Part shown: positions 44,303 to 52,209 of the stretch, in pieces | Position numbering within the stretch: the stretch's first letter is position 1 | Layout: every line of letters starts with the position of its first letter | NCBI GenBank assembly: GCA_964404215.1 | Contig: CAYOJF010000008.1 | Span: forward strand, 1-64,000 | Direction: 5' to 3' | DNA: 64,000 nucleotides | Source: Aureispira sp964404215 | GTDB lineage: Bacteria > Bacteroidota > Bacteroidia > Chitinophagales > Saprospiraceae | Notes under the pieces: generated by a model | Told to the model about the DNA's origin: nothing | Databases searched by the model: none | Seen by the model: the letters and a program-made list of their open reading frames with translations, nothing else | Made by a program: the position numbers and the translations under genes

Positions 44303-44929
44303 TTAATCCAAATCCGAATTCTTAAAACCTAATTCTGGCAAGTACTGTTTCATTTCTCTCTTAAAATCTGCATTTCCGTGCTTACGAATCATATCAAAAG
44401 CAAAGTCAAAATCTTTGTAGCTATAAGCAACAGTAGGAGCTTCTCCAGCACCAATTGCTTTGATGACTTTAGGAGCATTAATTGTTGACAAGACTTTGCG
44501 ACTCATATCTAGAAACGGAAAGATATAATTACGTACAAATTCTCTATATTTAGGAGGATGTAATTCATAAAATTGATCTGCCAATCGACTGTATTGTTGC
44601 ATAGCAACAGCATATTCCATCACAAAGACATTACTCAATTCGTTGCGTCTAGCTTTCAACATTTCAGCATCTTTTGCTCTCATTTGGGTTTCGATTTCTT
44701 TGAGTATCAATCGAATTCGTTCTTTTTTCTTGCCCAATGCATCTTCCAAGGCAAATAGTTTGTCATTCTGCTGCAACTGCACTTGTTGTAATTGTGCTTG
44801 TACCTTTGCTAATGCTTCGGCATTCTTGGATTGACTATACAACCATGTACACCAAATTACGACACCAAATGCCAATAGATTAACAACATAAAATATCCAG
44901 TCTGCCTGTATTGCTTCTAAAAAAGTCAT
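44303..44929 (-). CDS. Anchored coiled-coil protein, 208 aa
   Basis: One N-terminal membrane segment (about residues 12-30) leads into a coiled coil (about 36-95, with LAKVQAQLQQVQLQQNDKLF and a second heptad run) and a C-terminal soluble domain. I recognise no family. The plan fits a small membrane-tethered scaffold with its C-terminus in the cytoplasm. It lies 28 bp after the YchJ-like gene and may be co-transcribed with it and with the three paralogues. Confidence 0.7.
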   Translation of the reverse strand: MTFLEAIQADWIFYVVNLLAFGVVIWCTWLYSQSKNAEALAKVQAQLQQVQLQQNDKLFALEDALGKKKERIRLILKEIETQMRAKDAEMLKARRNELSNVFVMEYAVAMQQYSRLADQFYELHPPKYREFVRNYIFPFLDMSRKVLSTINAPKVIKAIGAGEAPTVAYSYKDFDFAFDMIRKHGNADFKREMKQYLPELGFKNSDLD

Positions 44930-44957
44930 GGGATAAATTTTAATTTAGGTTTTCTTT

Positions 44958-45380
44958 TTACTTTCTCTTCAACACAAATTTACTCGGAGGAGTTTCCCCC
45001 TTAACAAAATACCACTGTTTTCCTTCCTTCTGAAAAGTAGATAACTCATGGTGCATCTGTTGTTTTCCATTGGCATCTTCATAATAAGCCATGAAACGCA
45101 CCTTACCTTTCTTATCTTCCACACCTCCTTTTTGTCCTCCTTTCACTTCTAGTCGCAGCCACTTCGTTGTTTGCAACCAACTCAGCAGCCCTGGCAAATC
45201 AATTTCATGCTTGGTGCTTGGATGATGTGTTGCTACAATAAAATCGACCAACTGCAAAACATGAGCAGCATATCTAGCCCTCATCAGTTGAACTGCTCGA
45301 GTAGCTTGTTGTGGTTCTAGGTGAATCCGTTCACAACACTCCGTATAAGATTTAGCACTACCACAAGGACAAGTGGACAT
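44958..45380 (-). CDS. YchJ-like SEC-C domain protein, 140 aa
   Basis: The N-terminal CPCGSAKSYTECC (residues 4-16) is the SEC-C zinc-binding motif. The following domain, with an AVQLMRARYAAHVLQLVDFI helix and a beta sheet, is the NTF2-like YchJ/UPF0225 fold. Function is not established; members may bind metal or protein. A 90-bp inverted repeat lies just upstream, between this gene and the divergent methylase-kinase fusion. Confidence 0.9.
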   Translation of the reverse strand: MSTCPCGSAKSYTECCERIHLEPQQATRAVQLMRARYAAHVLQLVDFIVATHHPSTKHEIDLPGLLSWLQTTKWLRLEVKGGQKGGVEDKKGKVRFMAYYEDANGKQQMHHELSTFQKEGKQWYFVKGETPPSKFVLKRK

Positions 45381-45398
45381 AAGATCAAAAGTATTTTA

Positions 45399-45488
45399 AG
45401 AAGTTGTTTAAAAAGTCTCTTCATATTCAAATGAAATATCTTTTTCTGTTACTCATTTCATCACAAATGAACTTTTTAAACAACTTCT
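45399..45488. repeat. 90-bp inverted-repeat element, family D
   Basis: Perfect 18-bp terminal inverted repeats: AGAAGTTGTTTAAAAAGT (45399-45416) and its complement (45471-45488), with AT-rich DNA between. Single copies of the same end occur near 26019-26043 and 29185-29210. No coding potential. It lies in the divergent promoter region of two genes, so it could affect either. Confidence 0.6.
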
Positions 45489-45583
45489 AAATGAGTTATT
45501 AGCTAAAGATAATATTTTTACTATTTTTAGTACTCAACTGCTTAGATATTTTATTCATAGATTTCAAAAACATTTTTGACGCA

Positions 45584-48262
45584 TTGAAACCAAACAGCAA
45601 TACCCAACAATTAGAAACAATATTTTTCTCTACCCTAGATAGTCTTCGAGGCGTTTGGCGTACCCCCAATGCTATTTCTGTCCTATTCTCACTCTTTTTT
45701 TTTAAACGAGTACTTGCACTGCATAGAGAAGAACAAATCAAGCTCACAACAGATGATATTATTGATAATTGGGCGACGCATTTCAAAAAACAAGTGGTCA
45801 TTAACCAATCAAAAGCCACTCAAGAGCTATTAGCGACATTTGCTAATTTTTCCAAAAAGAATCGACATTTTCAACATATTTTCATCCCTTTCATCCTTGC
45901 TCTAGAGGAAGAAAAAAATAGCCAACATCTCATTCAAATCATTTTGATGCTGGATGAAATTGATTTTTCTTCTGATAGTATTTCTATCGAAGACTTTGGT
46001 AATTTTTTCAATACTACACTTTACAAAGTTGCCTTACAAGTAGGTAAAAAAGGAAGAAAACATAGTACACCAAGCGCTATCAATCAATTATTGGTTGCTC
46101 TGGCAAAACCACAAGACAATGAAGTTATTTATGATCCTGCGGTAGGTCAGGGAAGTGTACTCGTAGAACTAGCAAAAGAAGCTTTTGGAATTGAACTAGT
46201 CGGTCAAGAACAAGAGTTACATGCTTGGTCTTTAGCTAAGATGAACTTAATTGCCAATGGTCTTTATTACACCAAAATCGTACAAGGTAATTCCTTAACG
46301 ACAGATGTTTTTGCAGAGCAAAAAGTGGATATCGCCGTTGCTCATTTTCCTTTTGGAGCTTATCTTCCTACATTGCAGGTCAAAAATCAACCTTATTTGA
46401 TGATACCTTTTGATGTTGGTATCCCGAAGGTGCACTGTATCAATCTTTTTGTCCAGCTGCTATTATCCAAACTAAATAACCGTGGTCGAATGCTCACCAT
46501 CTTGCCTATTCAGGCATTGACGGCAGACAAAGACGATAGAAAATTGCGGGAATTCCTCATTCGGAGAGATTGGATTGAAGCTATTATTACCCTTCCTTAT
46601 GGATTGCTACAGACTACCCGTGTCCCTATTTGTATCCTCATTATCAATAAGGATAAACCCGTTGATAGACAAGAACAAATTGTATTCATCAATGGAGTCA
46701 ATCTGAAAGTAGAAGCTACCTCTAAACTACAACGAAGAGTCACTCCAGAACACATTGAATGTTTGGCAAAAGCCTACCATCATTTAGACACTAACTGTAG
46801 TCCAGAACTACAGAATTGTATTGCAAAAGTTCCCCTACATCAAATCATTCTGAATGATTATAACCTAGATGCCAAAAGTTATGCTTCTCCATTTATCTCT
46901 AGACTACGAAAACTAGAAGACTTGGGGCAACTCATCCAACTAAAGAATATTTTCAAACCTGATACCCCTTCCCTATGGTTTGACACAGCACCTAGCCAGC
47001 CATTAGCTTATGTTCAAGTAAAAGATTTAGGGCATTCGATTAGTAATTTCCAAATCAACCCTACTAATATCACTAAAGCAGACGATGTCAAACAAATTGT
47101 AGGACAATTGGTTAGTGAGAGTGTATTGATGGTCAATCGTAAGGGACAAAAACTACAATTAGGTTATTTTGAATTTAAAGGAACTCCCATTCTGATCAAT
47201 GAAAATATCCTCACCTTTAGAGTAGATACCACATTAGTCAATTTGGAATACCTAGTTATTCAGCTTTTTGATGATTTATTCTTGCAACAACTAGAAATGT
47301 ACAAACAAGATTATCAAAGTATATCTGAAGAACAATTTGAAGCCCTAAAAATCAACTTACCCCCACTTCAGGAGCAAAACAATATTGTCAAAGCTAAAAA
47401 GCTAGAATTGCTCCAAGCAGAAGAAAAAAAGGTAGAAAAACTACGTAATGATCTGAATTTGGGTCGACAAAGAGCTCAAAATGAACAATATAAAATTATA
47501 TCTTCTCTACAGCACGAACTTGGTAATCAACTCCCAGCTGTCCTTACTGAATTCAAAAACTTAAAAGACTATCTGCGAGACAAAGCAGACGATGAAAGCA
47601 ATATTTCTTTTTATGAACCCATCTATCCTGTTTTTGAGGGGGAAGACTTAGAAGATATTGACAAACTACACAATGTACTCGAACGTATTGAATCTATTCT
47701 GATTCATTCCATCAATACACTGGATGCTACCAGCAATATTATCCAAGCGGATAGCAGCAAGCTTAATCTAGAGAAAACGAATATCAAATCATTGCTGGAA
47801 GCTATACAACAAATCTACAAAAACAACCATAATTTTGATATACTAATAGAAGTAGACGAAGATGGTAGTGGTAATGAATTGCAAATAGAAACCTATCTAG
47901 ATAGAACCCAAATGACTACAGCGATTAGTAATTTGATCGAAAATGGCATACGACATGGTTTTATAGATGATTCTAAAAAATACACCATTCTATTTCAGAT
48001 TGGTATTGCCCCTAGCCAGCAAGAACTGATTCTGCTTTACAAGAATGATGGAAAAGCATTCCCTCGTAATTTTTCCTTCGAAGACTTTATTAGCTATGGC
48101 AATTATGCTGGGAGAACGGGACATTCTGGAATTGGTGGATTTCTAATCAATCAAATTATTGAAAATCATAATGGGCAATTGAACTATCGTACCAAAATTA
48201 ATACACACAACCCTTTCAAAGTTCAATTCGAAATTACACTTCCATTGAACCAAAAAATATAA
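45584..48262 (+). CDS. Fusion of HsdM-like, HsdS-like and histidine-kinase domains
   Basis: An 892-residue protein of unusual plan. Residues 1-150 resemble the HsdM helical domain. Residues 150-440 form an N6-adenine methyltransferase fold: SAM motif DPAVGQGS (184-191), but at the catalytic NPPF site it reads AHFPFG (253-258), so methylation is probably lost. Residues 450-600 resemble a type I specificity (HsdS) target recognition domain ending INLPPLQEQNNIV. A coiled coil (600-640) leads to HELGN (His644) and a GHKL ATPase with N783/N787, NDG (821-823) and GHSGIGG (846-852). Start is TTG 45584; the frame is open to 45503 with no ATG. A DNA-binding sensor kinase is the inference. Confidence 0.85.
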   Translation: MKPNSNTQQLETIFFSTLDSLRGVWRTPNAISVLFSLFFFKRVLALHREEQIKLTTDDIIDNWATHFKKQVVINQSKATQELLATFANFSKKNRHFQHIFIPFILALEEEKNSQHLIQIILMLDEIDFSSDSISIEDFGNFFNTTLYKVALQVGKKGRKHSTPSAINQLLVALAKPQDNEVIYDPAVGQGSVLVELAKEAFGIELVGQEQELHAWSLAKMNLIANGLYYTKIVQGNSLTTDVFAEQKVDIAVAHFPFGAYLPTLQVKNQPYLMIPFDVGIPKVHCINLFVQLLLSKLNNRGRMLTILPIQALTADKDDRKLREFLIRRDWIEAIITLPYGLLQTTRVPICILIINKDKPVDRQEQIVFINGVNLKVEATSKLQRRVTPEHIECLAKAYHHLDTNCSPELQNCIAKVPLHQIILNDYNLDAKSYASPFISRLRKLEDLGQLIQLKNIFKPDTPSLWFDTAPSQPLAYVQVKDLGHSISNFQINPTNITKADDVKQIVGQLVSESVLMVNRKGQKLQLGYFEFKGTPILINENILTFRVDTTLVNLEYLVIQLFDDLFLQQLEMYKQDYQSISEEQFEALKINLPPLQEQNNIVKAKKLELLQAEEKKVEKLRNDLNLGRQRAQNEQYKIISSLQHELGNQLPAVLTEFKNLKDYLRDKADDESNISFYEPIYPVFEGEDLEDIDKLHNVLERIESILIHSINTLDATSNIIQADSSKLNLEKTNIKSLLEAIQQIYKNNHNFDILIEVDEDGSGNELQIETYLDRTQMTTAISNLIENGIRHGFIDDSKKYTILFQIGIAPSQQELILLYKNDGKAFPRNFSFEDFISYGNYAGRTGHSGIGGFLINQIIENHNGQLNYRTKINTHNPFKVQFEITLPLNQKI

Positions 48263-49216
48263 ATGATGATGCAACTTGCTCTAGGAATTGATATTGGAGG
48301 AACTAATACTCGTTGGGGATTGGTCAATCAAAAAGGAACCGTCTTATTGGAAGGTAACCTTCCAACCAAAAATTACCCTACTGCCCAAACATTAGCGGAG
48401 GCAGCCGCCCAGACAATAAAAGCAGAACTGACCAACTATCCCGATCACACCTTAGTTGGAATTGGGATTGGAGCTCCTAATGGAAATTACTTCAATGGTA
48501 CTATAGAACATGCTCCTAATTTGGATTGGAAAGGTGTCGTTCCTCTCCAAGAGCTTTTTAAAGCCCATTTTGCAGTACCTATTGCCGTCACGAATGATGC
48601 CAATGCTGCTGCTATGGGTGAAATGCTATTTGGTGTAGCAAAAGGATTGAAAGATTTTGTAGTCATTACATTGGGTACAGGTCTTGGAAGTGGATTTGTT
48701 GTCAATGGTAAAGTACTCTATGGACATGACGCTTTCGCAGGAGAACTAGGGCATACCATTATAGAATTAGCTGGTCGAGAATGCGGCTGTGGTCGACAGG
48801 GCTGTTTAGAAACCTATGTTTCTGCTACAGGTATTGTCCGTACCGCTCGACTATTTTTAGACCAAAATCAGTCTAGTAATACCCTTCTCAAAAACGATGA
48901 TACCCTTACAGGCAAATTGATTACAGAAGCTGCCCAAAAAGGAGATGTTCTTGCATTAGCTATTTTTGATTTTACTGCTCAAAAATTAGGTTTGGCGATT
49001 GCTAATATGGTTGCCATTACGAGTCCTTCTACTGTTGTTTTATTTGGTGGATTGGCCCAGTCGGGCGATCTATTAGCAGAGCCTACTAAACGTTATATGG
49101 AGATGTATATGCTCAATATTTTCAAAGAAAAAATACAATTACTATCCTCTACCGTCCCTCAAAACCACGCTGCCATACTAGGAGCAAGTGCCTTGGGTTT
49201 TGAAGCTGCTCAATAA
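48263..49216 (+). CDS. ROK family sugar kinase
   Basis: A ROK glucokinase or N-acetylmannosamine kinase type. The phosphate motif DIGGTNTRWG (about residues 10-19) and the zinc motif CGCGRQGCLE (about 173-182) are intact, as is the GTGLGSGFV phosphate-2 site. ROK enzymes phosphorylate glucose or related sugars with ATP; no helix-turn-helix is present, so it is an enzyme, not a regulator. The substrate is not evident. It starts one base after the methylase-kinase stop (three ATGs in a row, the first at 48263) and so is co-transcribed with it. Confidence 0.92.
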   Translation: MMMQLALGIDIGGTNTRWGLVNQKGTVLLEGNLPTKNYPTAQTLAEAAAQTIKAELTNYPDHTLVGIGIGAPNGNYFNGTIEHAPNLDWKGVVPLQELFKAHFAVPIAVTNDANAAAMGEMLFGVAKGLKDFVVITLGTGLGSGFVVNGKVLYGHDAFAGELGHTIIELAGRECGCGRQGCLETYVSATGIVRTARLFLDQNQSSNTLLKNDDTLTGKLITEAAQKGDVLALAIFDFTAQKLGLAIANMVAITSPSTVVLFGGLAQSGDLLAEPTKRYMEMYMLNIFKEKIQLLSSTVPQNHAAILGASALGFEAAQ

Positions 49217-49307
49217 ATAGACATGGTTACGAATGGTTTTGTATACCCCCATTCCAAATCGTGCTTAAATCAAATTTCATTGTTTTTTTCATCCCTCTCT
49301 TACTCTT

Positions 49308-49937
49308 ATGTCTGAACCTATACTAGATGACAACACTCTTACCTCTGATGAAGAGCAAAGTCTTCACCTGTTTTTCTGGCTCTTTCTTTTTGGATTAACT
49401 CTACGTATATGGGGGGCTATTATATTTAGACATCCCTCTGATTTTGTTGACATACTAGCAATACCTTTTTCTAGAATAACATTCCTAATAGGAGTCCTTA
49501 ACTTCTCCTCTGATACGATTTTAGTCTTGGCTGGTTTAGCGGCATTTCAGCAAAAAGCCTTTCATACCTTTAGTAATACTCCTAGAATGAATAAATATTT
49601 CATTCTATTTTTCATTGGTGCCTTTTTCAAAATAAGTCACTTGCTATTCCATGGCATTGCTCCTGACTTATTTGAGACTGCTGACAGATGGGTCAATATT
49701 CTTTTTAGGATTCCAATTGTATTAATTCCATGGCATTACTACCGTTCAATCTATCCAAAAGCTCCTACTCCTTATCTTTTTAGAATCCCCTTTTTCAGTG
49801 CTTGTGCTTGCGGTATCCTAAGTACTCTATTCCACATTCAATCTTGGCCTTATGCTACTGTATTGTTACTGACAGGAGGTGCACTTTTTTCTCTCAGTTT
49901 TTTGGGGTTATATATCGCCCATTCACAAAAAAAATAA
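49308..49937 (+). CDS. GldL-like multi-helix membrane protein, 209 aa
   Basis: Six hydrophobic segments are predicted (for example near residues 22-42, 60-80, 97-115, 128-145, 158-175 and 180-200). A FHIQSWPYA segment near residue 180 resembles the IFKIQHWPGA motif of gliding-motility protein GldL and related Bacteroidota proteins. The adjacent protein at 49950 shows two such segments. This may be a GldL-related family or a chance likeness; a motility role is not claimed. It lies 91 bp after the ROK gene, with no evident shared role. Confidence 0.65.
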   Translation: MSEPILDDNTLTSDEEQSLHLFFWLFLFGLTLRIWGAIIFRHPSDFVDILAIPFSRITFLIGVLNFSSDTILVLAGLAAFQQKAFHTFSNTPRMNKYFILFFIGAFFKISHLLFHGIAPDLFETADRWVNILFRIPIVLIPWHYYRSIYPKAPTPYLFRIPFFSACACGILSTLFHIQSWPYATVLLLTGGALFSLSFLGLYIAHSQKK

Positions 49938-49949
49938 AATCACCACCTT

Positions 49950-50726
49950 ATGAATGATACTATACTAGATGATTTCAAACTTAACAAAGAGAACAAAATA
50001 TTACATCCAATCTTTAAAATTTATCTTTTTGTACTATTCGCTAAACTAATAATGGAGCTTGGAGTTCAGTCCTATACTAGGTACTCCTTTAGCTTTACTT
50101 ATTCCTCTCTTTGCTTACTATTTGGTCTATTTGTATTCTATATTTTCATCCAAAAAATATTTCATCAACAAAATACATCTAATAGAACCCTATACGTTTT
50201 ATTCGTTTGTTTTTTCATTGGAACTATAGGACAAACAGGTATATTTTTCTTTATTGGACAAATACCCTATCTATCATTATTTCATGTACTCACTTATCAT
50301 CTAATGTGGTTAGGTGCTGTCATCTTACCACTACATTATTATGCAAAAATACATAACAAAATCAGTGCTTTGAGCTTTTTTCGTTACCCTGTTTATATAG
50401 CAGCTCCCTTCTATATAATAGGAGTCTTGTTCAAGACAATGTCATGGGTCTATGCTTCTGAACTACTTGTCATTAGTACCTTACTTTTCCTCTTTACAGG
50501 TAGTATTGCCTTTATTTCATTTCTGATTAAACAAAAAGGGAAACATTTATGGACAAATACAATCACGATGATTATGGCCTTTTCTTTTGCTATTGGAGTG
50601 TTATTTAAGTTTCAATCATGGCCTTACGCTAGTGAATTAATCCTTTTATTTGTTATACTCCTATTTGTCAGAATTATTCTATTCCTCATAGAAAGCCCGA
50701 AAATGAATAAAAATCAGTCTATGTAA
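49950..50726 (+). CDS. GldL-like multi-helix membrane protein, 258 aa
   Basis: A paralogue of the gene 12 bp upstream, with seven predicted membrane segments. Two motifs match its sister: FKTMSWVYASELL and FKFQSWPYASELI. The repeated F-K-x-x-SW-x-YA pattern suggests an internal duplication of a helical hairpin. A GldL-like fold is the best guess. Its last eight bases overlap the end of thiH on the other strand. Confidence 0.65.
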   Translation: MNDTILDDFKLNKENKILHPIFKIYLFVLFAKLIMELGVQSYTRYSFSFTYSSLCLLFGLFVFYIFIQKIFHQQNTSNRTLYVLFVCFFIGTIGQTGIFFFIGQIPYLSLFHVLTYHLMWLGAVILPLHYYAKIHNKISALSFFRYPVYIAAPFYIIGVLFKTMSWVYASELLVISTLLFLFTGSIAFISFLIKQKGKHLWTNTITMIMAFSFAIGVLFKFQSWPYASELILLFVILLFVRIILFLIESPKMNKNQSM

Positions 50727-51828
50727 AACTCATTTCCCAATCTTTCCAGACAGGTTCATAGCCTTCCTTCTCCAACACCTTAATCATCTCTGCGGGGGAA
50801 CGCTCATCTGATATCTCAAACTGTTCTAAAGATTGTGGTGCCATGCAATACCCTCCAGGATTTGTCTTAGAACCAGCACTTAGGGAGGTAATTCCTAGTT
50901 TGATAATATGATTACGAAACACCTCTGTTTCTCTCGTTGAAATCGAAAGTTCGACCTCTTCATCAAATATTCGATAGGCACAAATAAGCTGTACTAAATC
51001 CTTGTCTGTCATCTCTACCTTAGGATCTAGTCCTCCAGAGAAAGGACGGAGTCGAGGAAAAGAAATACTGTATTTAGTTTGCCAGTAGGTACGTTCTAGA
51101 TAATCTAAATGCAAAGCCGTAAAAAAGCTATCTACTCTCCAATCTTCCAAGCCAAATAAAGCCCCTAAACCAATTTTATGCATTTTTGCTTTCCCTAGTC
51201 GATCAGGGGTATCTAGCCTATAATAGAAGTTAGATTTCTTTCCTTTTGGGTGATGTTTTTTATAGTCTTCTTTGTGATAGGTTTCTTGGTAAACAAGAAC
51301 TGTATGAACTCCTAACGACAATAATTCTTCGTATTCATGCTGATCTAATGGTTGTATTTCTATGGATACATGTGCAAAATGAGGCGTAATCAAAGGAAGA
51401 GCTGCTCTAAAATAGTCCATTCCAACTGTCTTATTAGCTTCTCCTGTTACGAGCAGAATGTGCTCATATCCCATTTCCTTTATTACCGCTATTTCTTTTA
51501 GAATTTCAGCTCCTAAAAGTGTTTTTCGCTCTATTTTATTGTCTAAACTAAATCCACAATACGTACAAATATTCTGACATTCATTGGACAAATACATTGG
51601 TATATACAACTGCATCGTCCTCCCAAAACGCTTTAAAGTTAGCTGATGACTCAGCTGTGCCATTTGCTCTAGATATGGCGTAGCAGCAGGTGATATCAGT
51701 GCTTTAAAATCTTCTATGGTTCGCTTGGTAGCGGACAAGGCACGCTCTACATCTACTGCTGTTTTGGCATAGATGCTTTCCTTAGTTGTTTCCCAATCAT
51801 ACTGATCAAAAATAGCTTTAAAGCCCAT
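50719..51828 (-). CDS. thiH: 2-iminoacetate synthase
   Basis: A radical SAM enzyme that splits tyrosine to 2-iminoacetate for the thiazole ring of thiamine. The cluster motif is CQNICTYC (Cys84, Cys88 and Cys91 from the chosen start). Family blocks EIQPLDQHEYEELLSLG, QETYH and KIGLGALFGLEDWR are intact, and so is the C-terminal Cys-rich NPGGYCMAPQ segment. The chosen start is ATG 51828 (MGFKAIFDQYDW); the longer frame to 51870 adds 14 poorly conserved residues. Other thi genes are not in the window. Confidence 0.92.
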   Translation of the reverse strand: MGFKAIFDQYDWETTKESIYAKTAVDVERALSATKRTIEDFKALISPAATPYLEQMAQLSHQLTLKRFGRTMQLYIPMYLSNECQNICTYCGFSLDNKIERKTLLGAEILKEIAVIKEMGYEHILLVTGEANKTVGMDYFRAALPLITPHFAHVSIEIQPLDQHEYEELLSLGVHTVLVYQETYHKEDYKKHHPKGKKSNFYYRLDTPDRLGKAKMHKIGLGALFGLEDWRVDSFFTALHLDYLERTYWQTKYSISFPRLRPFSGGLDPKVEMTDKDLVQLICAYRIFDEEVELSISTRETEVFRNHIIKLGITSLSAGSKTNPGGYCMAPQSLEQFEISDERSPAEMIKVLEKEGYEPVWKDWEMSFT

Positions 51829-52204
51829 ATAATTGCTGTTTGTATAGTTTAGTTTGGATGACGGTAGCAATAGAATTTGCCCTATTAATAGCTTTTTGTG
51901 CTACTTTTCCTTCAAACAACTCTAGCACCGTTTCCTCAAATAGAAACAACCACTGTTCAAAATGTTCAGTTTCTAATTTTGATTGATGATGTAAATCAAG
52001 GTGTGTTTGCAAGACATTTTTTTTATAGCCATTGGGCTGAAGCAATGTATTTTCCCAAAAATCAACTAACATTGGTAAATGCTCTTTCAGATTGATCTGA
52101 GCAATATCTGTAAATAAATAACCAATGATCGCATCCTTCAATGCCTTTTCGTAAAAAATTGCAATTAGTTTTTCGATGTCTTCCCTACACGTTATGTCTT
52201 GCAT
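51818..52204 (-). CDS. Group III truncated haemoglobin
   Basis: A 128-residue globin of the trHb3 class. The order FYEKALKDAIIGYLF, NLKEHLPMLVDFWENTLL, LHHQSKLETEHFEQWLFLFEETV is diagnostic, with the proximal His probably in the TEHFEQW helix. Such proteins bind oxygen or NO and may supply or detoxify them. Its end overlaps the start of thiH by about 11 bases, so the two are transcriptionally linked; why is unknown. TrkH lies five bases upstream on the same strand. Confidence 0.88.
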   Translation of the reverse strand: MQDITCREDIEKLIAIFYEKALKDAIIGYLFTDIAQINLKEHLPMLVDFWENTLLQPNGYKKNVLQTHLDLHHQSKLETEHFEQWLFLFEETVLELFEGKVAQKAINRANSIATVIQTKLYKQQLYGL

Positions 52205-52209
52205 TTAGT

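Noticed and set aside
45503..45583. An N-terminal extension of the methylase-kinase fusion
   Set aside because: The frame is open, but no accepted start codon exists there, and the hydrophobic residues read would not fit the HsdM-like start. TTG 45584 was kept, with doubt.
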